The position numbers and the translations under genes are program-made. Positions 40,590 to 51,262 of a stretch of DNA of 64,000 nucleotides are shown one piece after another. Every line of letters begins with the position of its first letter. Position 1 is the stretch's first letter. Origin of the DNA: Symsagittifera roscoffensis (taxonomy: Eukaryota; Xenacoelomorpha; Acoela; Convolutidae); NCBI RefSeq assembly GCF_963678635.1, contig NC_087065.1, positions 11,057,579 to 11,121,578 on the forward strand, written 5' to 3'. Under the pieces are notes generated by a model. It did not search any database, was not told the origin of the DNA, and saw only the letters and a list, made by a program, of their open reading frames with translations.

Positions 40590-41247
40590 GGACAGGTATA
40601 AAATTTTCACTCTATGGGTGGCTTGCCATTGATTTGTTAACTTGTAAAAAAAATTACTATCGGAAACCAAAATTCGAAATAAACTAGTTCGAGCTCACCA
40701 TTTACATGCTGTCTGATATTCCAAACCTTAGTCTGAAAACTGTTGATTTCACTCAAACAATTTTAGTAGCTGAACCTAATCATCAATACTTGCAATGTAA
40801 TCTGGAAAGCGAACATGCCCATTACAATTATACGCAAACTATAGCAAGAAATTTTACCGTTCCATCTCGTCAAACTCAGGTGATTCAGGAAAAAGTTTTC
40901 AAAATCTCCACTAAAAAGAAAAGCTGTTGCGATGACTACAAATTCAGATGTTGTGGAATCTTCTCAACAATCAATTTCAATTGAGGGAGCTGAGAATTAT
41001 TCCTGGTGGAACAGCAATTGTTTCATTAGATGTCACTTCTTCTTGTCGCACCTATGTTCAAACAATCAAAGCAATGCAGTTTAACGAAGACTTTCCAGTC
41101 CTTCATATGGAAGATTTTCAAAGTCACTCGATTTCAGTTTCTGACTTGACTTCACTACGGGATGCAGCTGAACAGTTGCATTGGCCAGAACTAAGAGGAG
41201 AGAGCTTGAGATTGGAAATGTTTTCCAATTTCACTTGGGGCAAGTAA
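40590..41247 (+). pseudogene. Capsid-type gene of the Polinton-like element, C-terminal half
   Basis: Starts with sequence shared with 22617-22712, then two long frames: 40706-40984 (SLKTVDFTQTILVAEPNHQY..., NFTVPSRQTQVIQEKVF) and 40948-41247 (LRELRIIPGGTAIVSLDVT..., MQFNEDFPVLHMEDFQSHS, ELRGESLRLEM). The frames are joined by a shift near 40960. It is the missing half of the gene at 22219. Beta-rich character and position before the protease fit a jelly-roll capsid protein (inference). Confidence 0.6.
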
Positions 41248-41355
41248 CGGAAGTGATAGTCTTGAGAGAAAGATTATCAAATGATCAAACTGGCAAATTC
41301 GTAACAGGCGCTAAAAACGTTTTTCAGATTTCTACAAAAATATTGTAACTCTTCT

Positions 41356-41565
41356 GTGATTTGTATCGTTATTGTCTCTTTACTATCTATTTTGTTTTAC
41401 TTCAGAGATCAATCTCCAGAAAAACTGGACATGAAATGTTGCATAATTGAAAACCCGAGAAAATTCTACAACCTAGACTATGAAACAGTGTTCAATAACA
41501 TCTTTCCAGTACATAACCCCAGTTTTTGGGATTTTTTTTTGGATTCAGTACCTAGCATCATGTAA
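41356..41565 (+). CDS. Small ORF with one membrane segment, between capsid-type and protease genes
   Basis: 69 codons beginning MICIVIVSLLSILFYF, a single hydrophobic segment, followed by CCIIENPRKFYNLDYETVF and FWDFFLDS. The upstream part could equally be intron, since CTTTACTTCAG precedes AGATCAATC at about 41406. No family recognised. Its place inside the Polinton-like remnant suggests it belongs to the element. Confidence 0.35.
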   Translation: MICIVIVSLLSILFYFRDQSPEKLDMKCCIIENPRKFYNLDYETVFNNIFPVHNPSFWDFFLDSVPSIM

Positions 41566-41654
41566 GTCATCAACCTTACTTTTTTATCCTAAATTGCACC
41601 ATCAAAAGATCAATTTTTTCGCTTTTAGATGTAAAATAGCTAAGATTTGTAAAA

Positions 41655-41828
41655 ATGGATAATTGTTCACTTCTACAATTTATCGAAAGAATTCCTGAGC
41701 TCAGATTCAAGTATATGGAGTCTTATTCCTCTGATAAAAAAATATCAAGAAAAGAACACTCTTTTGCATTAATTAGCTCAGCTCCAAGCCATGATAGACG
41801 AGAACACTGGATCATGATTGCTCAATAA
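41655..41828 (+). pseudogene. Adenain/Ulp1-like cysteine protease fragment of the Polinton-like element
   Basis: 57 codons: MDNCSLLQFIERIPELRFKY, then SFALISSAPSHD and REHWIMIAQ before a stop. The His-Trp pair in EHW is the catalytic His context of adenain-like proteases, which mature virions in Polintons and adenoviruses. The Asp/Asn, Gln and Cys parts of the site are absent, so it is dead. The gene is also represented by its start at 22721. Confidence 0.6.
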
Positions 41829-43000
41829 GACAAAACTTACTACCCCAAATTGTATGTTAAAAAAATTCTTCATCACATATATACCCAACCATTCGTTTTT
41901 GTCGCTATCTGTTCTAACTTTCTTTATTTGTCGAGGCTTATCCTCAGTTTTCCGCAAACTTATCTTGTTTCAACCCACCTTATCATAGCTTAACAAACAA
42001 AAGTCATTCATCAGTAAAGATTTTTACTAAAACTAAAAGTGGAGGATATAACAAAAACCCAAGAGGAAAGAACAGAAATGGATGTTTTTTTTTACTGAAT
42101 CATTGATTTTTATATGACAAGTTTTTAATACAACGAATGAACTATAAGCAAACAAACTAAAACTAAACTTGAACGTCAACCAAATAGCACCAAACACCAA
42201 ATTTCAGTTTCAGTCAAAAAATACTAGGTTTCACGATAAAAATTAAAACAATGACAAAGCAACTTTAATTCTATAAATTAAGTTTTCGGTCAAAGATCCA
42301 AGTTTCTGTTAACGGATTTGGGTACAACAGCAACCAGTAAAACGCAATTTGAAAAATCTAAGGCCAGAAACATGGTTTCAAATGGTAAGTTTTTGTTAGT
42401 TTCTGATTTCAAAAAAACTTGAAATTGTGTTCTAAAAACTGGGCTTCGAAGGTCGAAATTTAATTTTTCAAAGAAAACTAACATATTAAAAAAAGCACAC
42501 AACCTATTTCAATATTTGATTCCTAGAGTTGAAAGTGCGTTTCAGATTTGGCGTTCTTAGTTTCAGACGGAGAAAACTTGGGTTTTAAGTGAAAATGCTA
42601 AGAATGTAGTTAACTTATAAAATTTCTTCAATCAAAATATCTCAAAGGTGTTAGTTTGTGCCCACAATCTTTTATTTTCCGTCAGCTGAACCCGATGCAT
42701 TCGGTGAAAACTTAAGCAATCTTTTTTGCTGAAAACTTCATTCACTAACCAGATTTTAAACCACATAAAACATCTCAAAGGTGTTAGTTTGTGCCCATAA
42801 TTTTTTTTTCATTCAACTGAAACTGATGAATTCGGTGAAACCTTTAGCAATTTTTTTTCTGGAATAGACATAAACTAAAAGTATCAACATAAATTTTCAA
42901 TTTTAAACTAAGTTATCATACCATAGTTTCAGTTAAAGAATTTATAGCTTCAAACCCAAAAACTTAGGTTTCGCAAACAAACTTATGGTTTTGAACTTAA
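41829..43000. other. AT-rich flank with a 127-bp direct repeat
   Basis: 41841-42060 resembles 25366-25560 inside the 2.33-kb repeat. At 42642-42735 and 42769-42862 a segment starting ATCTCAAAGGTGTTAGTTTG is repeated in direct orientation with moderate divergence. No gene. Confidence 0.55.
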
Positions 43001-43790
43001 AACTAGTTTATAAGCCTAAGCTACACGAACTGTCAAGAAGCGTCAATGATAAGTTGCAAATAGAAAGAATAAAGGATAACAGGAAGAATGAAGGATCATA
43101 AAATAAACGCAGCTTACAATCCAAGTCAACCTAGAGACAAATAGAACCAAACACGTTTTTGTAAATGGTGTCGTAGATTAGGTTACACTATCAGTTTGTT
43201 TTAATTACAGAGATCATAAAAATCAAAATAGAAAACAAACTCAATATCGAGAGAAATTTTCAGACAATTATAATAGGAGATCTCGACCCCAAGAAGAAAA
43301 GAGTAACAACAACAAAGAGTTACAACAGCCTAATTGCTTTAGTAGAATAAAGACAGAAAAATTCGCAGTTACGTACAGAGACGATACAAAAATGCCAACA
43401 ACAAGCGTCGAAGACATGTTCGATTTTATTAATAACTACCAGAAATTACTGAGGAAATCAAGACTAAAAGCTCAACCGAAAAACAAAACTTTCCATACGA
43501 ACAGTACAATTCCGAGGAAATGTAATAAGTAAACATGTATACAACCATTAAGGAAAAAAGTGGAGGAGCTGAAAGCATTAAAGTCTTCAGAAAACAAAAA
43601 GGATGTTTTGAGAAAATTAGGTTATTCAGAATTTTATTGCATAAAGATTAAGAACTTGTATGAAGACTCAAAGACCTTTTACGATTGGATACGAAAGGAT
43701 ACATTCTTTGAATGAGCACCAGAACATGAAAAACTAATTGACGAAATAATAGAACAAATCCGTTTCAGGTAAATGTAGATTCATAATCAA
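43000..43790 (+). pseudogene. Gypsy fragment R1: gag zinc knuckle joined to RT thumb
   Basis: A gag segment (VNDKLQIERIKDN..., then FCKWCRRLGYTIS, a decayed CCHC knuckle at about 43155) is followed directly at about 43355 by a piece of RT (YRDDTKMPTTSVEDMFDFI..., LKAQPKNKTFH, KKVEELKALKSSENKKDVL...). The catalytic box YIDD reads YRDD here. Protease and the first half of RT are deleted between them. Confidence 0.65.
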
Positions 43791-44165
43791 TAAAAGTTCG
43801 AAACTAGTACAAGAGTTCCCAGAAGGGAAACGAATTATCATTTAAATCAAAAGTATAAAAAAAGAAAAGCGAAAGATGTCAGCAACAGCTAGAGAGCTTT
43901 GCGATGTCGTATCAGCGTTACAAACATCTGAACTTTATTTTCTAGGTTCACCACATCCACTACACTTATCTTGAAGCTTTATTTTACATTTGCGGCCGAT
44001 AGATACTTTCTTACAGATACTTCACATCTCAGATCTACTAAAATACTTTTTTTGATTATATTACTCTGCTACAAAAAAAATTAGTCAAAAATTTACTTTT
44101 ACACTTCTTTTACCAAAGACTTTGTCTTTTCAATTAAATTTTTAACATCGTTCGAAGCATAAAAA

Positions 44166-45040
44166 AAGATGCAGATATTTGACATGACGCTGCCACCCAG
44201 GGTAACATATCACCCATGACCCTTTGAAGAGCGCTTTGATGCCGAAAAATTAGCAGGCATTAATTACGCGTGGCGAAATATGAACTTACTGGAACGGCTT
44301 CAAGAAGCGTTAATAACGAGTTGGAAATAGAAAGAACAAAGGATCAACTTAAGGAGTTAACAGGAATAGTGAAGGACCAGAAAATAAACGCAGCTTACAA
44401 TCCAAATGAACCTAGAAAAAAAAACCACACAAGTTTTTGTGAATGGTTTGTAGATTAAGTCACACTATCAGTTTTTTTAAATACAGATCAAAACAGAAAA
44501 CAAACTCATTATTGAGAGAAACTTCAGACACCTATAAAAGTAGATCTCGACCCCAAAAAGAAAAGAGCTACAACAAACGAAACAATAACTTTAACCAGAG
44601 GAGTGACCATAACAGATCATATTCCCTATATCCTCGGCAGTCTAATGATAGAACTACTAATTATGATAGATCTCAATCTCAATATTATGATTCAAGAGAT
44701 AAAAAGTTCACTACAAGACCCCTTGGCCAAAATAACAAAAACCGTTCAAACTTTTATGGCACAAACTGAAATACCTACAATCAAAACAGAAACAGAAGTA
44801 GATCTACACCTGATAAAAATAGAAGACCATTTTACCAAGACTATTACAGAAAACAATTTTCAAACAGACCCCAAGAAGAAAAATTCCCATCTTATGTTAT
44901 CTAAACTCGATCCCAAAAAGATTCCAAAACTATTATCAAGAGAAAAAAGCCGCGGAACAAATCCCAAATTACAATTCAGGGACACCAAATTTCACGGTTA
45001 TTACAGCGATGATGAAAGAGAAGAATCCACTTTAAACTAG
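44166..45040 (+). pseudogene. Gypsy fragment R2: gag
   Basis: Starts MQIFDMTLPPRVTYHP and proceeds in broken frames to the 44270-44458 ORF (ELTGTASRSVNNELEIERTK), a decayed knuckle (FCEWFVD, the second Cys lost) and a long Lys/Arg/Asn/Tyr/Ser-rich nucleocapsid tail (to 45040). The gag start is repeated at about 48135 and 54855, marking three insertions or duplicates of one family. Confidence 0.6.
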
Positions 45041-45318
45041 AACAGCCTCAGCACCCTAGGAAGTCACATATGTACATAAATCTTTATCAACATCACATCT
45101 TAGACAAAAAAAATAACGGCCTAGAAACCCATTTTTCAGTGAATACTGGAACAACTTGTTTCCAATGATGAAAGAGGAATGATGAAAGAGAAGATCCACT
45201 TTAAACTAGAACAGCCTCAGCACCATAGGAAGTCACAATTGTACATAAATCTTTATCAACATCACATCTTAGACAAAAAAAGAACGGCCTAGAAACCCAA
45301 TTTTCAGTGGATACGAGT
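45003..45318. repeat. Local direct repeat of about 145 bp at the gag/protease border
   Basis: GATGATGAAAGAGAAG...AGAACAGCCTCAGCACC...GGCCTAGAAACCC occurs at about 45008-45140 and again at 45173-45300 with a few differences, one of which is a missing A. It duplicates the start of the protease region. Confidence 0.75.
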
Positions 45319-45522
45319 GAATAAGAGAGAATGAAAAAATTTTCTCTTATTAAAGCACAATCAAAAACGTTCGCTGTTAACGGACAAAAATTTAACTACT
45401 GGGATATACTAATTTTTAGTGCTAGTTTTGATAGTAAAAATGATTATTCTGTAAAAATAAGAGGATGGGTTGCGACCAAAGACGGATGTAAACTTAATAA
45501 CTTAGACATGGATTTTCACTAA
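45130..45522 (+). pseudogene. Gypsy fragment R2: aspartic protease region
   Basis: The first repeat ends in FSVNTGTTCF, where the active-site D-T-G has become N-T-G. The second ends in FSVDTSE, keeping the Asp but losing the Gly. The following 63-codon frame (FSLIKAQSKTFAVNGQKF...) fits the rest of the protease fold and linker. Neither copy is active. Confidence 0.5.
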
Positions 45523-46219
45523 AACTCAATCAAATCTATTGATTTTTCAACACCGAAGCTAGAACTTAAAATGTACCCAGGAGTATCAGTCGCTATCAGC
45601 AACACAAAAAGCAAAAGCCATCAATTAATGAGTTTTTATCAAAAAGAACTTTGGATCAAATTATAAATCTAGCACCAAATAAACACGAATAAATTGCTTC
45701 TCCCCGGCATACAAAGTTTTTAAAAGAAACATCAATCAAACTTGATAAACACTTGCAACAAAATGGAATATTATACATATAACACATATTGTAATCATGA
45801 CAAAAAAAACATAAGCCATCATATTAAACAATCCTAAGAACCTTTGAAGATATAGAAACTGATTCAAAAACAAACTACAGCGTTGCAGTTATTATTGCTT
45901 TCATTGAAGTCTTGTTTAACAAAAATTAACATCTCGATCAAATTTTTCTTGTAAGCGAACAATCAAACGATCACCTATTTTTTCAAATGATTCAATCGTT
46001 ACAACAAGTAACATATCTAAAAAGAAAAAAGAAATACAGAAACAAAACGAAATTTACTATATTAACAAAGCCGAACTACAAACTGATTTTAACAAGGAAT
46101 TAAACAACTTAAATCCACATCAGATTTGAATTCTACGCCATATTTTACAGAAAAACAAATTCATGAGATACAAAAAAATGAAAAAAAAAAAACAAGAATT
46201 TATGAAAAAAAATTGATTT
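45523..46219. other. Degenerate protease-RT spacer of R2
   Basis: AT-rich, with many stops. Short scraps such as ELKMYPGVSVAISN suggest decayed pol-linker coding sequence. No gene is supported. Confidence 0.4.
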
Positions 46220-46812
46220 TACTCACTTTGATATGAACAAAGATCAACTTCGACACATATCAAAAATATTGCTACGGAATAAAGACGTATATGCACAACA
46301 CAGATATGAAATAGGTATGTAAATTGTTTGGGTGGGTAGGTATGTAAAATAGGTAGGATAAAAACTTTTTTTTATCGAATTCTGTTTTAACTAAGCAAGG
46401 ACCAGCTAGAGTATCATTACATTGCTCCAAAACTGAATAACTTGCTACATCAACTATGTAAATCAGGAATATTTAAAGAAGTGGGAGGTAATATAAAAAT
46501 GGGATCAGAATTTACAAATTCAATTTTAATGCTACAAAAAAGAAACATAGTCAAGCTCGTTATTGAAGCGAGATACCTGAACTGGATAACTGATTTAAGC
46601 CGATATTCATGGCCATTAGAGCCAATAAAACGCTTATAACTAGGTTCAAAGAAATTTTTTCAAGCACAAGTGATTTATGCTCTGCATATAATCAAGTACC
46701 CTTAACTGAGGAAACACAACTATTAACAAGCTTTCGAATTAGATCAAAGAAAAAACTTTTAAACGAGGTTTTTAGGGATTATGTGGTCTGCCTAATTTCT
46801 TTAGTAGAATAA
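46220..46812 (+). pseudogene. Gypsy fragment R2: reverse transcriptase, first half
   Basis: HFDMNKDQLRHISKILLRN (linker) precedes an intron-like interruption at 46314-46398. RT resumes with LEYHYIAPKLNNLLHQLC, then the fingers (VKLVIEARYLNWITDLSRYSWPLEP) and, in another frame, motif A (FSSTSDLCSAYNQVPLTEET) with its catalytic Asp. Stops separate the frames. A second, more decayed copy is at 52920-53460. Confidence 0.75.
46314..46398 (+). other. Intron-like 85-nt interruption in RT coding sequence
   Basis: GGTATGTAAATTG...TTTTAACTAAG interrupts the RT frame between YEIG and the EYHYIAPKL segment, with GTATGT donor and AAG acceptor-like end. The same interruption with the same ends is in the copy at about 53023-53110. 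It contains GGTAGGTATGTAAAATAGGTAGG-type short repeats. Confidence 0.45.
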
Positions 46813-47240
46813 TGACATACAAATTCGCAGTTACGTAGAGACGATACAAAAATGCAAGCAACAAGTGTCGAAGAAATGTTCGACTATATTTCTAACTACC
46901 AGAAATTACTGAGGAAGTTAGGACTAAAAGCTCAACTCTTTTTTTTTAAAAGAGTACAATTTCTAAAGATTAATAAGTAAAAACGTATACAACCAGTTAG
47001 GAAGAAAGTGGAGGAGCTCAAAGCATTAAAGTCTTCAGAAAACAAAACAGATGTAATCAGAGTATTAGGATGTTCAGGATTTTATTGCATAAAGATTAGG
47101 AACTTGTAAGTAGCCTCAAAGCCATTTTAAGATTTGATACGAAATGATACAGCTTTCAAATGAACACCAGAATATGAAAAACTAATAGACGACAAAATTG
47201 AACGAATCCTTTTCATGTACATGAATTCATCATCAATAGA
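46812..47240 (+). pseudogene. Gypsy fragment R2: RT palm end and thumb
   Basis: The RT continues after a frame break: TSVEEMFDYISNYQKLLRKLG, LKAQLFFFKRVQF, KKVEELKALKSSENKTDVIRV, FYCIKIRNL. The same segment appears in R1 (43360-43790) and at 53560-53940. RNase H and integrase were not found behind it. Confidence 0.65.
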
Positions 47241-47787
47241 AATAAGTTCAATATTAGTATAAGAAAAACCCGGAGGGAAACGTATTATCATTTAATTCAG
47301 GAGTATATAATGAAGAAGAGCAAAAGATGTCAACACACTTGCTAGGTCAGCTACATCCAAATATACCTCTATACTAATCACAGCTTAATTTATTTTTGGG
47401 ACCGATAGATACTTTCCCATATATACTTCAGATATCAGTTAGCTATATTACGATTTCACAATTTAGAAATCATTTAGACAGAAGGAAAAAAATTAGCATT
47501 CCCAAATATTTTAAGCAGAAACGTAGCAACTAAATATTAAGACAAACGCCAATTCAAACAAAATAAAATCCCTAGAGACCATTTATTTTACGACAAAAAT
47601 GGTTGAAAAAAATATCAGTTCGTTATGCTAACTTCCTTTATGTGAATCGAAGAGGATCAATGAAAGGCTACTAAAAATGTCAAGATTCGAACAACTCTAA
47701 GTATTATTCCGAACTTCGAAGAAATTAAGGAATATATATGCTCGGGGTGGTTATTTTATTCAGACCAATTCTTAAAATTAATTTATT

Positions 47788-47850
47788 TGGGGGATCGATC
47801 CCTAAACCTTCGTGGTCCTAGAAGGGTCGCGCTCGCCACCAGAGGATCTC
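47788..47850 (-). repeat. tRNA-like SINE head with A- and B-box
   Basis: On the minus strand GGTGGCGAGCGCG resembles a pol III A-box (TRGYNNARNNGG) and GGGATCGATCCC a B-box (GGTTCGANTCC), spaced about 30 nt. It has no full cloverleaf, so I read it as a tRNA-derived SINE head. The adjoining sequence GGTCTGAATAAAATAACCACCCCGAGC is shared with 54.45 kb and, in part, with 58.6 and 59.8 kb. Confidence 0.45.
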
Positions 47851-48129
47851 GACTTAAAACTTTCTGTGAAACACCCGGTAATAGTTTAACATGACAAGGT
47901 CATGTGTTACATTAGGTGGTACTTTTGAGTAAAGCGCATGTATTACCTTTGAGAACTAAAATGCATAATATGGTCATTTCATTCTCAATCAACTGTACAT
48001 GCTACTAAGATAATTTTTGTGATTATATTACTCTGCTAGATAAAAGTTATTCAAAAACTTAACTTTTACACTCCTTTCGTCAAAGAGTTTGGATTTCATT
48101 TATAAATTTAACACTGTTCGAAGTATAAA

Positions 48130-48235
48130 AAAAACCGATCGAGCTATTTGACATGAAGCTGCCACCTATTGTTACATATCACTCATAACCCTTTGAAGAG
48201 CGCTTTGATACTTTCATGGTGAAAATTTAACGCGC
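48130..48235 (+). pseudogene. Duplicate gag start of the R2 gypsy family
   Basis: LFDMKLPPIVTYHS and PFEERFD echo the gag start at 44166. The preceding 120 bp (TTATATTACTCTGCTA...) also match 44040-44165 and 54726-54855. Nothing else of gag follows. Confidence 0.5.
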
Positions 48236-48404
48236 ATCATCTACGTGTAGCGGACTATCCCACGTGTTACAAAATCCTTCCAAATTCAATTGAGGCAGGC
48301 TAATTGGTCTTGTTAATTCCATACACGATTCTTAATATTCAGCTTAAAATTCATAGTTTGCCAATATTTGATTAACCAAAAATTAATCGAGAGCAGTTTA
48401 TGGA

Positions 48405-48449
48405 CAGTCGGAGCATTCAAGGCTTTTCCCTGATACGAGCAGTCTTGTT
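48405..48449 (-). repeat. Terminal module ACAAGACTGCTCG (reverse orientation)
   Basis: The minus-strand module reads ACAAGACTGCTCGTATCAGGG..., followed by an imperfect hairpin and TGCTCCGACTG. It is the same module that begins the 0.54-kb elements at 58153 and 59376. Confidence 0.65.
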
Positions 48450-48493
48450 CCCTATATTACTTTGTGGAGTAATTTTGTTTAGCGAAGCTTTTT

Positions 48494-48650
48494 TTGGGAT
48501 CTAAGAAACTAGACAAGAAAATTGGATAATCAGAAAACCACAGAATTTATGCGACAACTTGCGCGAAATTTCTTTACAGACTTAAATTTATTTCTGCTAG
48601 CGTAAACACTGGTTGTCCAACCACAAATCAGGTTATTAATTTCACACAGT
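48494..48650. repeat. Solo arm of the foldback element
   Basis: AAACTAGACAAGAAAATTGGATAATCAG...CAAATCAGGTTATTAAT matches one arm of the inverted-repeat element at 55615-56380 and a second solo arm at 55215-55368. Confidence 0.65.
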
Positions 48651-50932
48651 CCCAACCCACTCTCAATGCAATGACAACCATGAGTTCATTCAGCAATGAC
48701 ATATGATTCAAACTGATCAGTTCGTTGGCACTTCTGGCGTAGATTTAGTTCATATCTTTATTTTGGTTCGTCTCCAGTGACGTCTTTTGGCGTTATATCG
48801 TATGGTGTTGTTGGTCTTCATGCGGACCCACTGCGGCAGAGGTCGATTCTGCTTCATCTTCTTGGCTAGACGCACCTTCACGTATAGATTCTTCACACTG
48901 CCCATAGTTAAGTTGCTCTTTCAGTGACACTTAACCGGACAGATAACTAATTATGACAACCAATTATCTGAAACCAATAGGGGTTTTTGTTCAGTTTGAT
49001 TCAACAATGTTGAGCTCGTACCAATAACAACAAAAAGAGCTGGTTGATAAGCAAGTTATACAGAAAGTTCCGCCAACAGAATTTAACATGGAGGCGAAAC
49101 GGAACTTCGCACCACTTGTGATACAAAAATGAATGGCTATCATTTCGTGCAACTCAATGGAAAATCTAAAATTATTAAACAAAACTATAAAATTAAACAA
49201 AAATCCAAAAAGCCTTTAAACTCAATTACGTACAGCATTAAAAGCTTTACACATAGCATTCGAAATTATAGACAAAAGCTGAACCTTAAAAAAAGTTCGA
49301 ACTCTATGAACTAAGACAACAAAATAAGCAGACAGACGGCAGTCTCAAATGGCCAAAAATTTTCAGTTTGCAATAAAAAACGTACTCGAAGGTGATGCGG
49401 GCTATTTGTTTTTTTTTTGAAAATTTCTGAAACTCGAAAATAGAAATTTCCGAACCACAAAAGGAGAAACTTCAATCTATATGCTTATTTAGTCGCAATT
49501 TTTTCAAACCATCTTTTACTTACCTTATCGGTGTATGTATTCTTGATTTTTTAACACATTTTCGACAATTTTTTAATCAAATTCTTCCATAATGCACAAT
49601 TTTTAATTAATTGGATCAGATGGCCGCAGTATTCTTGATTTTTTCAATTTTTATGCAACAGGTAACAGATTTTTATATTTCTTATTTAGGACCAGTTAGC
49701 TTCAATACAATAATCTGTTTATCAAGTATTTCGGTTTTTAAGGCTAGGTACCTGCTGTGATCGACTTTACTTACTGTAAATTAATCTTAAAGGATTTAAC
49801 AGGTATTTATCTTTATGAACTGTAAATGTTCATTCTTTTCGACGAAGAGAATGTCTTTTTCCCTTCGTAATGTTTTGACATTGAAAAAAATTTTTGGTTT
49901 TCATTCTTTTAAATATTGTAAATTGGTAGAGTTGATTGTTGCGAAAAAAAAGAATTTTATGGCGCATTCAAACAGTAACGAATCAAACAAGAAACCAATA
50001 CTTCTCTTGTCAGACGTTTTGTTTTACAAATCAAGATTTCAAAAAAATTTTGCAGTTCAAATCGATAAAACTAAAATTAAACTATTAGCAATATCCCACG
50101 AATCTCAAAAAAAAAATCTTTTTACAAGACGAACTGTCAAAAATTTTATGGAAATTACATATATCAAGTCAATCCGAAACATATTCGAACTTCATTTTCA
50201 TAGATGAAACGCTTACCATCTGGAACCAATAGACATCTAACAATTTCTCAAATTAAATCTTAGACAAAGGAAAATCAACTCTGAGCAAAGAAGGAACTTT
50301 CAACTGTAACATAGACGACCCGACCGAAGGTAGGTACAAGGACGTGGTGACTCGGAAGAACAATCAACCTCCATTGGAAAAGGGTTACAATCGGACTATC
50401 TTCACCTTTAAAGCCTCCCATTTCACGAACAACTCTACAAAGGCCCTTCAAAGGAAACATCCTTCGAAAAATTAAAGAAGTAGATATGAAATCCGTATTA
50501 CAAAACAGTGAACGAAAGCTTTGTTAATTGAGCAGAACTACGGTGTTAAAATTTGGTGTCAGGACAAAAGATACCATACCAAAAGCTCCCATGACAAAAG
50601 ATACCATACCAAAAGATCCCTTGTATAAAAATCGCCCATACCATAAAATCACATGCCAATTAAAAAAATCCCATTTTTTATGAACAAAAATCATGATCAA
50701 AGTGTAAGCAGAAATAAATCTAGAGTAATGATATCTCAATTAGGTTCGCGCTATTGAAAAACAATGCAAATTTAAGATAACTAAATTTAAACTGGACGCA
50801 TTTTTGGGATCAACATAGTGCCAACATGTGTTTAATTTAGTGAAAATATGGCATTGAATTAGAACAACTTAATTAAAAATGTATACACTCTGCATTCATT
50901 ATCTCCCTCTTTAACTCATTGATAAGTCAAAA
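48651..50932. other. AT-rich repeat DNA without supported gene
   Basis: 48700-49500 recurs at 56600-57300 with good similarity, including the relatively GC-rich stretch at 48770-48910 that is not clearly coding. A 130-codon frame at 49815-50207 is Lys/Phe/Ser-rich, is not preserved in unit 2 (57660-57800 and 60000-60150) and is probably spurious. Minus-strand frames at 50275-50460 and 60132-60398 share VTLFQWRLIV and LVPTFGRV and may be a decayed coding segment, but no family is recognised. Confidence 0.45.
50563..50625. repeat. Two-copy 31-bp tandem repeat
   Basis: GACAAAAGATACCATACCAAAAG plus TCCC/TCCCAT is present twice in tandem, with a third partial copy (CATACCATAAAAT) at about 50638. 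It is absent from unit 2, where the deletion removes it. Confidence 0.7.
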
Positions 50933-51262
50933 TTGAATTCTTTTACTTGGGGAACCTCACAAAAAGGCCAAACTCTGATTATTCTTCATGGCCATGAATT
51001 TCAAAAGAAACGCGATACGAAGACAACGACACACTGGCGCTGCAGCAAATGGAGATCGTATAAATGCCCGAAAACTTTAATCACTTCTGGGAGCGATATA
51101 ATCTCACAGAGCAACGAGCATAGTCATGAGCTCAACGCAGGACGCTCAGAAAAATCATGGGATAATCGGACTTCGCTATTCTTAGAAATCACTCGACTCA
51201 ACCTAGGTATATCAAGGGAAACAGCATATTTCCGTACTTTTGTGGCCAAACTGTTCAAGTAG
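50933..51262 (+). pseudogene. FLYWCH-type zinc-finger domain, isolated
   Basis: The frame reads SFTWGTSQKGQTLIILHGHEF, then HWRCSKWRSYKCPKTLITSG and SNEHSHELN: the FLYWCH order F...KG...L..(D/G)G..F, W-x-C, C and H-x-H. FLYWCH domains often belong to Mutator-like transposases or their domesticated relatives. No transposase catalytic region was found downstream, and the frame ends at a TAG at 51260. In unit 2 the domain has been deleted. Start codon uncertain (TTG at 50933). Confidence 0.65.

Noticed and set aside
49815-50207. 130-codon plus frame
   Set aside because: Not maintained in the duplicated unit (57.66-57.8 and 60.0-60.15 kb); lysine/phenylalanine-rich as expected of AT-rich DNA.
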